From NCBI GenBank assembly GCA_002221725.1, contig NJFT01000046.1, positions 1-64,000 of the forward strand: a DNA stretch of 64,000 nucleotides. Reading direction: 5' to 3'. The position numbers and the translations under genes are program-made. The notes under the pieces were generated by a model. The model was given only the letters and a program-made list of their open reading frames with translations, made no database searches and was not told the DNA's origin. Numbering within the stretch: position 1 is the stretch's first letter; each line of letters starts with the position of its first letter. Shown here piece by piece: positions 47,101 to 58,383 of the stretch. Source of the DNA: Scedosporium boydii (taxonomy: Eukaryota; Ascomycota; Sordariomycetes; Microascales; Microascaceae).

Positions 47101-47717
47101 CCCGCTAGCAAAAGACGAAAATCTCCGGACTACTGGTCTATCACCATCTGGAACTTTGGAGAGTCACCCAACCTATGATCTGCGCTGTCTGGTAGATCGA
47201 GGGAGTGTGAGCGAGAGTGAGAGTGAGAGAGAGAGTCTGGGGTGTGGCTGAACTAAGGTTGGCAACCGCGTTCAGCATCCAGTGCAGCTTTCAGCGTTCA
47301 GGGGTGATTGTGTTCTAACGAGCTAAGGAATGAAAAGAGGCAAGGGCGAATCTGGGGTAGTTTCAGAACCCAATCTCAATTTTGACCAATCGGAGAGCTT
47401 TAAAAATTAGCTCGTGGTTTGAGTTTAGCCATGTGATGGAGCGAAGTTTGTAGAGCATTTGGCAACTGGTAACGGCTGCAACCCCACTCCGAGGCGCTTC
47501 GGGTTAAATGTGACGCCCGCGACGATCAATCCTCCTTCCTTCTTTATCTTCTCCGCTCGTTATCGTCGTAAGCTCGTGCCTCCAGGCACCGAAATAAAAA
47601 CGTGGAGGGGCGGACTCTGTACTGGTTTTCCTCATGTCCTTAATCTCTTAGTTTCGCGCTTGTCCAAGGTATCAAAAAATTTTACCCTTTTCCCAAGGCG
47701 TATTTCCACTCTCCATT
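47101..47717. promoter_or_regulatory. Divergent promoter region with GA-rich tract
   Basis: 617 bases separate two outward-facing starts. A GA-rich imperfect repeat (GAGAGTGAGAGTGAGAGAGA region, about 47205-47236) lies close to the mannosidase side. The CT-rich, TTTTACCC-like leader near 47680 precedes the peptidase. No gene inside. Confidence 0.5.
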
Positions 47718-49729
47718 ATGGCTCGTGGCTGGTCCCGATTCGCCGTCGCAGCCCTTGCGCTACAGGCTAGCGGCGCCGGAGCTTCCCTATCAGCGGCCAA
47801 GTCCAACGATCCCAGCTACTTTAGATGGGACAACGTTGAGCCTTCGAGCCAGCTCGAGTACCACGATTGCTATGGTCGATTCAAGTGCGCTCGTCTCCTC
47901 GTACCACTTGATTGGCTCGACGAGGACAGTCCGCACAAGGTTGCCCTCGCCATCATCAAGCTCCCCGCTACCGTCCCTGACACGGACCCCAGCTTCGGCG
48001 GTCCTGTCCTTCTTAACCCCGGTGGCCCTGGTGGCAGCGGTGTCGGCATCGCGTTAAGCTGGGGTCCGCGCCTGCAAAAGATTCTCGATGGCGAGAAGCA
48101 CTATGAGATGATTGGCTTTGACCCTCGCGGCGTCGCATTTACCACTCCTCGCGCCAATTGCTACCCCGACCTCCTAACGCGGGCGACCGAGCTTCTCCAG
48201 GCTCACAGCATTGGTAACCTCCGCGTTGAGAATCCTAGACTCGCTTGGCGACACGGCTTGAGCAACGCTTATGGACAGCGATGCGAAGAGACGTTGGGCG
48301 AAGAGGGAGGTATCTTGGGCTATGCTAGCACGGCATCCGTTGCCAGGGACATGGTCGAGATCATCGACAAGATTGAGGGGCTACGCGATGGGGAGAAGGC
48401 AAAGGCCACTAGACATGGCTCTGGGCAGGAAAGGTTAGGCGATGACGAGGGTAAGGGCAAGAAGGAGCCCGCCAGGCTTCAGTACCTTGGATTCTCGTAC
48501 GGAACCCTTCTTGGCAATACATTTGCTTCCATGTTCCCCGGACGTGTGGGCCGCATGGTTATTGATGGAGTCGCCGATATTGACGATTACATGGCTGGGG
48601 TAAGAGAACCCTGATTCTTCGTTGATTCCTTTACTTTTTGAACTTCCTTTACTGACTAGTGGCGGTTGGCTAGACATGGTTGACGAATCTTATGGACACC
48701 GACGAGCTTCTTGATACCCTCTACAGGTCATGTTACAAGCTTGGTTATAAGAAGTGCGCCCTTGTCGAGAGCACTGACAAGAGTTGGGAGGATATCAAGA
48801 CCAAGGTGAACAAGGCGCTAGCTCGGCTGGCCAGATCACCCGTGCCAGTCAAGACATCCGGCGGCACCATTCTCCTCAGCGAAACTGATATTAGCGCTTT
48901 GGTATTTGCGTCTCTGTACAAACCAAATATCCTCTTCCCACTCATTGCATCGGTCCTCGCCACCGTCGTTCGTCAAGATTACCAGGATCTAGCCAATGTG
49001 CTGGAGGCTCTGTTCCCCGCTATTCAGAACTACTGCCCCCTCTGCACCACTCCCGACTACGTCCCCATCTTCTCTTTCGACGCTCAGCCGGCCATCTCCT
49101 GCGCCGACGGTGAAGACGGCTCCCTCCTGTCCCTCGATGACTGGACCGACTACTTCGCGCAGCTGAACAACCAGTCCTCCATCAGCGCGCCGATCTGGGC
49201 CGAGATCCGTTTCCGATGCTCTGGATGGCGCAACCGCCCCAAATACCGATTCATGGGTCCCTTCGAAACACCCGACGCCGACCCCACAATCGTCGACGGC
49301 AAGCCTGCGGCGCCCATCCTCTTTCTAACCTCACGTCTCGACCCAGTGACTCCGCTCCGCAACGCCTTTGCCATGTCGAAGCGCCATCCCGGCTCCTCCG
49401 TCGTCATCCAGGAATCCCTCGGTCACTGCGCCCTCGGAAGCGGCGTCAGTCAGTGCACCGAGAAGATTGTGCGGGAGTATTTCGAGACGGGCAAGCTTCC
49501 CAAGTCTGGCACCGTGTGCGAGGAAGATCACTTGGCCCTTTCGGCCGAGGCGATGGCCAGCGCGGCGAGGGACACGGCGCCGGTTGTGCCGTTTGGCATG
49601 CCGGGGTTTGCGTCTGAGGACCTTTTGGAGAAGATGATTGAGTTGAACGCAGTTTGGGCGCAGAATGCTGAGGATATTGAGGATGTTGAGGTGGATGGTG
49701 AGGAGGCTTGGGAGGTTGGTGAGTTGTGA
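47718..49729 (+). CDS. Secreted TAP-type serine peptidase (alpha/beta hydrolase)
   Basis: Exons 47718-48599 and 48674-49729 give 645 residues. A signal peptide is evident (MARGWSRFAVAALALQASGAGA). The alpha/beta hydrolase fold shows the oxyanion-hole region LLNPGGPGGSGVG, nucleophile Ser in LGFSYGTLLGN near residue 260, Asp in FLTSRLDPVTPLRNA near 517, and His in QESLGHCALG near 543. This is the pattern of the tripeptidyl-aminopeptidase (TAP-like) family, peptidase S33, which removes short N-terminal peptides outside the cell. The C-terminal TAP-like domain is present, with Cys residues likely forming disulphides. The acidic tail (EDIEDVEVDGEEAWEVGEL) is unusual. The exact substrate is unknown. 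Confidence 0.9.
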
Positions 49730-50434
49730 GTTGTGAGTATATTAGAGGAGTACAGATTGAATCAACTGAGGCTCCAGACGTACATTATGGGAGGGTTGCC
49801 TAGATAGTGTCTCGTGTCTTGTCGTGTTTTGACTGAGCTCATGTATTATCATCTACCTCCGCCCCCCAAAAATAACTATCAGACAAGCCTTCCCCCCTTG
49901 AACCCTCGTTCTTTTGTCACTACAGCCGGGGTTCGCCTACCAACAGGTGCTGCGGAGCCCATCGAGAAACGCCAGTCTGACACAACCTTCGTGTGGAGCA
50001 GACTCAGCTCAACGACCCATTCGCTGTGAAGTAAAATCTAACTGCTTCCCTTGTATCAAGACTTGCTCCGTTTTATTATTCATAGCAGGGCGGCTACCAG
50101 TTAAAACCCCAGTGGAGAGTTTTGTATTTCGAGCTTTGATACTTTAGTCTAAATTGTGTCGACCGATCTACTCCCAACTCCTTCCCGCAAATGCCTGTGC
50201 TTGTGTTGTTGAGTATGAGCTAGCTGATGCTTAATATTTCGAGGCACGTCATGAGCAAGCTATCAATCGGAACTCAATCCAATATGCCTTGGGATCCTCC
50301 ATGTGACAACGGTGCCGGTATATAATAGTGCTAATGGGCCTAATTTAAGTCAGCTTTCCTGATTCCCGCTCTTCAACCTTCCATGCTCTATACTTAAAGT
50401 AACGTCTCCTTGTCTCCTACCACCGCTTCGCAGG
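49730..50434. other. Peptidase 3' flank and F-box gene promoter
   Basis: No gene. The left part (49755-49950) is one arm of a direct repeat described separately. A GTATATAATAG element sits at about 50316-50326, upstream of the next start. Confidence 0.45.
49755..49950 (+). repeat. Degenerate direct repeat, copy A
   Basis: This peptidase 3'-flank sequence resembles 52045-52225. Shared landmarks in the same order are GGCTCCAGA-GTACATTA, a GTTGCC, CATCTACC, CCCTTGAA and a GGGGT near the end. Similarity is patchy, with small gaps. Confidence 0.55.
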
Positions 50435-51790
50435 ATGGATGCTGCGCCACCACTCCCTTCCCCAGGGTCAGGGCCGAGGGACATGTTCTCCAGCATGCCA
50501 CTGGAGATACTATTTATGATTCATGAGCATCTTCCCAACTTCTCCCGTGTTGCTCTTGCTCTATCAAGCAGGGGCGTTTACAAAGCTCTCTATCCATCAG
50601 GCCAGCTTCCTTCGCTATCGGATCAGGAGAAGACGGAACTGATCCTGCCATTGGAAGGGAAAATCCCCGGCCGCCTCTTTTGCCTCTTCTGCAAGAAACT
50701 CTGCTTTTTTGATCGGGCCTCCAGCTGGAGAGGGCAGAAGCATTACCGATGTCCATTGAGGGACGCTCTAAAAAAGGCCTGGGGAAATCCCATCCCCGAA
50801 CCGCCGCCATTGATTGTTGAGGCAGGTGACTTTAGTTATTTTTCTCATGATCCGTATACACGAGAGGTCGCCAAAATGGAAGATCTGTGTAGTTGGAAAC
50901 CACCCCAGTCTCACATTGATGGGCAATTTCGGCGTCTCTTCACAGATAAAGTAGAGTTGCAGTTTCTGGAAGCGCATCTGGTAATGAACGGGCATCTATA
51001 CGGCCAGGGCCATGGGCTTTCGGTGGGAAGTGTAGAGTGGAAAAGTACCCGAAAGGCGTATATTTCCACGAGACGCAAATATCCTCGCTTTCCTCACCGC
51101 CCTAGATTGTTCTGTCGGGGCCCGCCTTACACAGGGCCCCAGGATCCGCCCAACAAAGACAAGCTGCATTTCACGAAAGGCGCCAGGCAACACACAGGCT
51201 TCCAGTCCGCGAGCGAAACTGAACCCTGGGAGTTTCGCCGTCATCTTGAAGCCAAGGTCATCAATAACGGCTTCTACCTGCACGTCTCCCACAGCGTATC
51301 AGCACCTCCAGTTAGCCTAAAGCAATTCGTATTCATCCTTGAAGAGTGCGGATTACCAATCTGTCGACATCATCAACTTTACGAGAAGAGGGGTTACACT
51401 AGCAATATCCCTACCCTACAGGATGCGTACAATCTTGTTTATCCTCGGAGGAAACAAAAGCAATGCGTTTTTCAGATTGACAGTTTTCAAAAGGAAATGA
51501 GATCTTGCAACTGTTGCCTCACCGACTTCGAGGTCTCGCTCCAAACAGGTGATGATTCTCGGGGTTGGAAATTGGACCTCTCGACGTATCATTTTCTTGG
51601 GAGCTGCAGGACTCCACATCATGTGGAGTGGAAGTGTTTTGTTCGTACGCACCAGCATGAGCGTTCTCAAATTCGACATCGCCGTGAAAACAGCCCCGAG
51701 TTGGGTCTAGGTATGATACGAAAGCAATGGTGTGGAAGCAGTAGTGCACTGGTGGAAGACAGTGGCACAATGAAATGGGTCAACCCCTAG
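50435..51790 (+). CDS. F-box-like hypothetical protein
   Basis: Single exon, 451 residues, in a lower-GC setting than the housekeeping genes. Residues about 18-50 (MFSSMPLEILFMIHEHLPNFSRVALALSSRGVY) look like an F-box, which would dock to SKP1 in an SCF ubiquitin ligase. A cysteine group follows: FCLFCKKLCFF at about 83-93, then YRCPL at about 107-111. More follow later (ECGLPICRHHQ, SCNCCLTDFEV). The rest matches the broad class of ascomycete F-box-like proteins whose C-terminus shows no defined repeat. Target proteins are unknown. It lies between two direct repeats. Confidence 0.7.
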   Translation: MDAAPPLPSPGSGPRDMFSSMPLEILFMIHEHLPNFSRVALALSSRGVYKALYPSGQLPSLSDQEKTELILPLEGKIPGRLFCLFCKKLCFFDRASSWRGQKHYRCPLRDALKKAWGNPIPEPPPLIVEAGDFSYFSHDPYTREVAKMEDLCSWKPPQSHIDGQFRRLFTDKVELQFLEAHLVMNGHLYGQGHGLSVGSVEWKSTRKAYISTRRKYPRFPHRPRLFCRGPPYTGPQDPPNKDKLHFTKGARQHTGFQSASETEPWEFRRHLEAKVINNGFYLHVSHSVSAPPVSLKQFVFILEECGLPICRHHQLYEKRGYTSNIPTLQDAYNLVYPRRKQKQCVFQIDSFQKEMRSCNCCLTDFEVSLQTGDDSRGWKLDLSTYHFLGSCRTPHHVEWKCFVRTHQHERSQIRHRRENSPELGLGMIRKQWCGSSSALVEDSGTMKWVNP

Positions 51791-52044
51791 GAGAATCACT
51801 ACTTATGGTAGGTAGTGGGAAGGAAGCCCAGAATGCTGGAGAACGCTCAGAGGAAATAACGGTGAGGCGGGAATTACACGAGTCGAGTCACGGTTGGGTC
51901 TAAGTTTGTTGATAAGTCTTTCTTGGGAAGGAGAAGAAGTAATGATCCCAACGAGGCGATTTCAAGGACCCTACAAGGGCTGTTGATGGAGTATCTGTTG
52001 CGAGATTTAAGTTGAACTCCTTAATGTGAATTACCGAGCGGATC

Positions 52045-52225
52045 AGAGGAATATGAATCGAATCAGCCATGGCTCCAGATGTACATTAGAGAGTGGAGTG
52101 AAGTTGCCAAGATATTATCCGATGTTTCAATTGAGTTAGTGCATCATCTACCCCCTCAGCCCTACGAGTGACTGACAGAATGTGTTCTCCCTTGAAACCT
52201 GGCATTTTTCACGGCAACCGGGGTG
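52045..52225 (+). repeat. Degenerate direct repeat, copy B
   Basis: Counterpart of 49755-49950, about 2.3 kb downstream and in the same orientation. The F-box-like gene lies between the copies. Confidence 0.55.
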
Positions 52226-53609
52226 TTTATGGAGCGGAAGCGAGTGCGGCTTGTGCAGGTTTACGAAGGACGGGAGCGAGAGTGCAACTACCTCTGTGTC
52301 ACCTCCACGCTCGGTAATTTAGTTAGTTTCCGAACATACATGACGAGATCGGGATAGATCGAGTGAAACCAAGAGAGACCTGACATATTGTTTAAACTGG
52401 AGTAAGCCCCTGTCAGGCACACGGGGAAAGCGGACCGAGCCGGTTAGTTTTAATCCAATTAAACTTGCGTACGATATAATCTCGTTAGGACCGCACACGC
52501 GTACGACATTGAAGTGGTTCGTGTAACTATCGTTTGTGGTCGTCGGCGGCGGTACGTAACTGATCTTCCGGTCCCCGGAGGTAGCAACTCACAAAATGAC
52601 CGCCAGATTTTCTTCGTTCATACTTTTGCCCTGTCTGATTCGATTCTTGAGTAGGCCCTTTGTGTTCTTTTTGGATTGTCCTCTCTTCCTAACTAGTACT
52701 ATGTAGAACCAATAGGTGTCTGATGCACTCTGGGCCAAGAATTAAGATGCATGTAGTGATGCAGGTACTGGTATTGTGGGAGGATCCATCCGCTGCCTTC
52801 AGGGTGCAGATCCATATGGCAGAAATGAGGCAGTCCAAACTACAAATTCATTGCCAAAGTGCCCTGCAACAGCTAGGCCTCAAATTCTTCATGGCTTTCT
52901 CTCCCTCCATCTCCATCTGATCCATCCGAATTCAGCTCACCTTGCGCGTTCGTAGTTTCCGCCCCGACTGCCTCCAGTCCTCTATCCATAGCAGTCAATG
53001 TCATTAGCATAACTGCTACTGCCATCTTTATCACCAATAACTTCATTTCAGATATCAGCGGGCCAGCAACTAACAGCAGCAACACTATTTGTTATGCAGA
53101 TGCATAGCTAGTAGTTTAATTATGGATATTAGAGCGCTAGATATTTACCACATCTTGACTTGCGGATATTGGGCGTTCATCCGCTGACCGGTCATATCAG
53201 TTTAATACAGGTCCCCAATCTAATCTTTGACTATTTCCTTATTATAATACTATCTATCCATCATGCTGCGTAGAATGTGCGTCGGTTCCAATACACGCCT
53301 CGGTAACAGTTTACAAATGGCTACCTGGTTGGGCAGAAGCCGCGCCCAAGTGCCAGCCCAGCAGCCTCGAGATGCGCAAGCTGAGTCCCAGCTACATCGA
53401 TGAGAAAATGAGAAAAACAACTGCCCTCCGACACGTGGCGTGACACCTTTGGCCTTCCGGCAAACGCTCGGCCACTATTATTGGTTGAAGTCGTGGAAAA
53501 TCGACCCTAGCGCATGGACATCAACAAGTTATAAAAGGCAGTTCCCCTCCCCCGATTTCGTGGAACTCCAGGGATGCATCACTTGAACCGATCCTGATCG
53601 CTATTAATC
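52226..53609. other. Gene-free, low-GC interval
   Basis: 1.4 kb without a supportable gene. Open frames here are at most 70 codons. Some stretches (53100-53260) are AT-rich. The end holds the likely promoter of the CorA-like gene. Confidence 0.5.
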
Positions 53610-56357
53610 ATGGCCCGTGGGAGACCAGAGATATCAGCGACCATCAAGGCGCCCAGGGTCAAAATGCAGGTGATGGATATTGTCCACGACGAGGACCCAG
53701 AAATCCCGTTGAAAATTCAACAATATGCTAGTACCAACATGGAGACACAACTTGAAGCGAACGCGGGCGAGTACATTTGCCGATGGGTGTATGCAATGCA
53801 TTCTACATATTCGTGTTCATCGTGAACCGTGCCTCACTCCACTGCTTGGTGAACATAACCCTCTATTACTGACCTCTAGTGTCGAAGTCATTTCAGGTAC
53901 ACCCAATCAACGTTTGAGGAGTTCACCGTAAGCCCCTATGTTGAAAGCTTTAACGCACATAGGACGCATACTAACAGGAAATTCCAAAAGCTACTCGTCG
54001 AGAGCCTTATTCGGGACCGAGAGGAAGGTGAGCGCAGAAGTATTACCGACGGACTGCGTCAGTTCAGACGGCGATACGAAGTTGCAGGCGTCAATAGACC
54101 CATATTCCGCCCAGTCTTCGGACCGCTCTTTGAGGACGATGAGCATGAGGAATTCATCTCCCTTTCTCTGCCCACAGCAAAGCCCAAGTTTCCAGCCGTG
54201 CTGGCGCTGCCGGTGATCGGTCCATGGAACGGAAACGCCAGAGTGGCAAGTGGCAAAGGGGTTCCACGGCCCGCAGTCACTTTTGCGTTATCATTACAGG
54301 TTCAACACCCAAGATGAGCGTGGCTGGTCGGGAGAGAATCCGCTTTTTCAAGGCGATCAATCACCGTACATCCATGCTGCTTGGGGCCTGGCGGTTGACA
54401 AGAGTCAGTAGCAACCCTTATACTTCAATGTAATATTCTCCATGTGCTGATCGTGGCTCTGTCACTTATACTAGAAAATCTGATCACGGCGTCAACATAT
54501 AGTGCTGCCTCTCTCTGGGGCTTTCCGGGGGATCCCGAAAAGATCAGCTCTCCTCCCCCGCCGTCCTTCGCCAATGCTAAGAAAAACTTCATTATCAACG
54601 TGTTCGGCACTGCCTCCACTGTGGAGACAACGAAGCTTTTGAACTCGAAAGCGAAAGAACTCGGTGTGCCTAGAATTCTAGTTCTATTCAGCGGAATAGT
54701 CTGCAGCACGCTTGCCTTCCTTTGTTACGGTATACTCCCGGGGGGGTGGCTCATCTTTTGGGCTATACAGCGCATCTTTGGCATAGACTTTGACTTTCTG
54801 ATGAGAGTCACGGCTTTTTACATACGGAGCAAGGAAATGATGGAAGTGGGTGACGCGAAGGTATTTGGGATTCTAAAAAGGTACCACTATTCGAATCTCA
54901 CATTCAACAGGCTTCCAAAGAACTGTCATCGGCCAAGAAATCCCTTTACTGGCTCGTAAAATTCGCGCCCGGGACCTATATCGGCCAACTGGATATCCGT
55001 TTATGCCATCTTGCCGAGCACACGCAAGAGTGGATCCAGATTGAGAGGGAAGTTCGCTCTCAGGACAATCCTCCCGATGAAATTCTTGATACTATGCAGG
55101 AACTCTGGACTATCGCCATTCGATTTTTCTGCAATTTTTTGTGCACAGAAGAAGGGCATTTGTACCGACTTCAACCCGTTACCCCTGAAGAGCGGCTTCG
55201 GGAATTATTCAAAGCCAGTCGTCTTACGCCGGAGGAGAAAACGAAACATAAGCAAACATGGCTCCTCAGTAGCCCCGTTCTAGCCGGCCCGCGTAAGCGC
55301 TGCGAGACGCTGAAGGATCTTGAGGATGACCTAGTGCGCTGCTCGAACCGGCTTACAAGGCAATACGAGATAGAGAAACCGCGGCTGCAGCGTCTCCGGG
55401 AGCGGGAGAAAAGGAAACTTCTGCGGGCTGTCGATGTGGGACGAGAATATGCTTCCTTAGCATGTCTCTTAAAGATATGCACACTGTTGACACCGACAAG
55501 AACAGAAACCGCGTCACGGATAATTATCAGGGATACTTATGCGAGGATGATGTCTCAGCTGGTAAGACTTGCTTATCGCCACAACACTAAAATTCTGGTC
55601 TATGTTGCTTAATGCGAAACTACAGGAGTGGCTTATCCGCAACCGCGTTAGCCAGTCTCTTGTGTCCAGAATTTCCAACCTAGCCGATGAGCTTCGCATT
55701 TTGAGAGACATAGTCCGCGATCAGAGAAACGTCATCTCAGGCTTATCTAGAACCATCGTACAACACATGTCCGCTGTGGGACTGTTGCGTGATGTCAACC
55801 TCGACCGAGACGGGACCTGTCGTCATTGCGACTCCGAGGCTCCACGAGTCCCTCTGGATTCGAGGAATGATGGCCCTGGCCGTGGGGAACGAGAGACTCG
55901 AGTCTCGGACGCTCTGCAACGCGACGCCACATTTAAACACCAGGCATTTCTACAGGAAATCGGAGTTCTCGAAGAAACTGCAACGCGGCTGAATCGACAG
56001 GTAAGTGATCCATGTGGCCTATTAATACAAGGTAGATCAGAGGCCTAACCTAGCTTCTCAATAATCTAGGCCGCTCTGTTGTCCAGTATCAAATCCGAGA
56101 GTCAAGATGCGGCTATTTTCGTCTTCACCGCAGTGACGGTGGTGTTCCTTCCCCTCTCGTTCGTCACGAGCTACATGGGAATGAACACCTCCGACATCAG
56201 GGATATGGATCAAGGGCAGTGGTTATTTTGGGCCGTCGGCAGCTCGGTTTCTGTTGTCGTTCTCTTCGTGGCGTGGCTAATTGCATTTAGGGTTCCTCAG
56301 TGGCGGGAAATGGTTCAGATAAAAAGGCTGAACGACGGGCAGGGATGGAAATATTGA
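53610..56357 (+). CDS. CorA-like Mg2+ transporter-domain protein, 5' half unresolved
   Basis: The C-terminal half is clear: exons 54911-55561, 55626-56000 and 56070-56357, all phase 0, about 437 residues. It contains a long helical region (CHLAEHTQEWIQIEREV ... RISNLADELRILRDIVRDQRN), then two transmembrane helices with the CorA signature: VFLPLSFVTSYMGMNTSDIRDMD (GMN motif) and a second helix before WLIAFRVPQW. The 5' half, from a possible ATG at 53610, has recognisable coding stretches (ICRW, KFQKLLVESLIRDREE, TPEWQVAKGFHGPQSLLRYHYRF) in different frames that I could not connect with acceptable introns. Fungal CorA-like proteins are often large with variable N-termini. Possibly a decaying gene. 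Ion transport is assumed, not shown. Confidence 0.5.
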
Positions 56358-58383
56358 CTATGTCATGGTAGGTCCGTAATAACCGGATAATCCTAGCGAC
56401 TGATAAGAGGGACTTGGTCGGGGTAATTCAGAGCCCAACTCTACAAAGGCCCTACCAGGGACGCTATCATATGGCAATTAGGCCGCCAATGCGCGCGAGG
56501 CGGAATGCTCACCGCAGTGGAGGAAGCGCAGGACCGGTTGAGGCACTTCAACGACGGTTAGGCAAAGGAGCCTCGTTATTAACAGATACGGAAGTGGAGT
56601 CTGACGCGTCCTTGCATGTCACCGTGATGTCGATGACCACTTCTTTGTTGCGGCGACGTAGGATGGGTCGAAGCGAGGGAGTGTGTTGGGGTTCTATCTA
56701 TAAACTTATATATAGTCCTGGAGGTTATTTCTATCTTCGGACCGCTCATCATCGAGAATTATGGACCCGATTTCTCCTCCCTCTTCATTCTCACACTTTT
56801 ATTCCGGACGAAAGACAGCTATTAAACCATGGATAATATCACGGTGGATCCGAAACTGGCGGTCCCAGACAGCATCATCCTCCGACATTTTCTTGACGAC
56901 ATCCGATGCACGAAACACCTAGCTTCAACTCCGATCTCTATGCCCTGTGTCGAGTCGCAGGTGGCGATTTCCAGTGTTGAGAACCAGTACCGCGCGTTGG
57001 CGAGAACTGAGACTTTCAAGAGTACGGTGCTGTAGCAAATCGCGACGCACGCGACATGTGTGCGCGTGCCCCGACTGTTCTCACCCAGGCATCCTGGAGA
57101 CCCCTGTGGTAATTTTATGACGTCTAGTGGAATGTACAATGGACTTAGAGCTGCGCACTCCATGAGTTACACATTAGAACACAGTACACACTGAAGTTTT
57201 CGAATCCGGGGTGGACGGACATTGCGTACTACGCCTCCTCGGCACAGTCCACTTCGTCATCTCCCGCCTAGCTAGCCTCCGCACTGCCCCTAAGGTCGTT
57301 CGACTACGCCGACCTTCTCGGCGGTACCCGCCCTTAGGAGAGCCACGCTTTCACCATCACCAACGACCTGCCACCCTTTCGCCGCCGCTAGCGACGAGAA
57401 AGAGCGCGCATCCCTGCTCAGTCCGGGTGCCCTTCCCACGCTCTCAACGTCTTCGGCTACACGCTATTCGTCGTCGGGGACAGTAGCGCCGTTATAGGAA
57501 CGGCGATGATGGCCTGGTCTGTCAGGGAAGCCACGTTCGCGGAGGAGGCATTGCGGCGCGAGGCGAGGTCAGCGCTGAGGCCTTGATTACACAGGGGCTT
57601 GCAGGCGGCGGCGGTGTCCTCCCGGATCTGAGCCAAGAGGGTAGAGGGAGTGTGGGTACTTGCATTTCGGGGTTTCATATGCTCGCGTATACGGCGATGT
57701 AGGTCGCATCGTACGGGAATTAGATGGAACGGTCTTTTTGGACACGGATACATGTTTCTCACTGAATACCTGCCGAACGGCCAGATGCTGCAGATCTCAG
57801 AATGCAAGGTCTACTAGGGATTTTTGGGTGCGCCCGACTTAGCAGATACGTCCTTTCGAACAATCCCCGACATTTCCCTCCTTCCCGTGAAAACCAAATC
57901 CGACTCGGGAATCCCGCTAATTTTATTTAACCCGGAAACAAGTGCCATGCCCTCCACGGTACCCTGCATCATGATGAGCTGGGCCTCCTGCGGGGAGTCC
58001 AGCTTGAAAGAGGCCCAGCACTTTTATGCAGTACGACTCGAGCGACGAATCAGAGTCGAAATGATGCGAATGCGAGTGAGTCGGGCGCAAAAGGCCAACA
58101 AGGCCTATCTTGCCCGGCCTGACGTTTGGCCAGCTATAAAATCAGCCGTTGTTCGCAATTACGACGCCGCATATTCGCGTCATTATCCTCAGCGGACTCC
58201 GTTCTTTTATCGCAGCCCTACTGAGTACATGCTGAAAGCTCTTAGTTCTCCAGTCACTCTACTCCATACTTTATGGTTCATGGGAACCCCTAACGTCATA
58301 TCCCCCAAGATCGATACGGCCTTATCCAAATTGCCTTCACGCCTACTTCTACTACTCGCCAAGTCTTACAAGGAACTGCCAAT
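56358..58383. other. Gene-poor interval upstream of the RdRP gene
   Basis: About 2 kb. An open frame with an ATG at 57945 runs to 58453, overlapping the start of the RdRP gene in another frame. It encodes about 169 residues with basic and hydrophobic parts and no motif I know. It could be an upstream exon or noise. The remaining sequence has only short frames. Confidence 0.4.
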
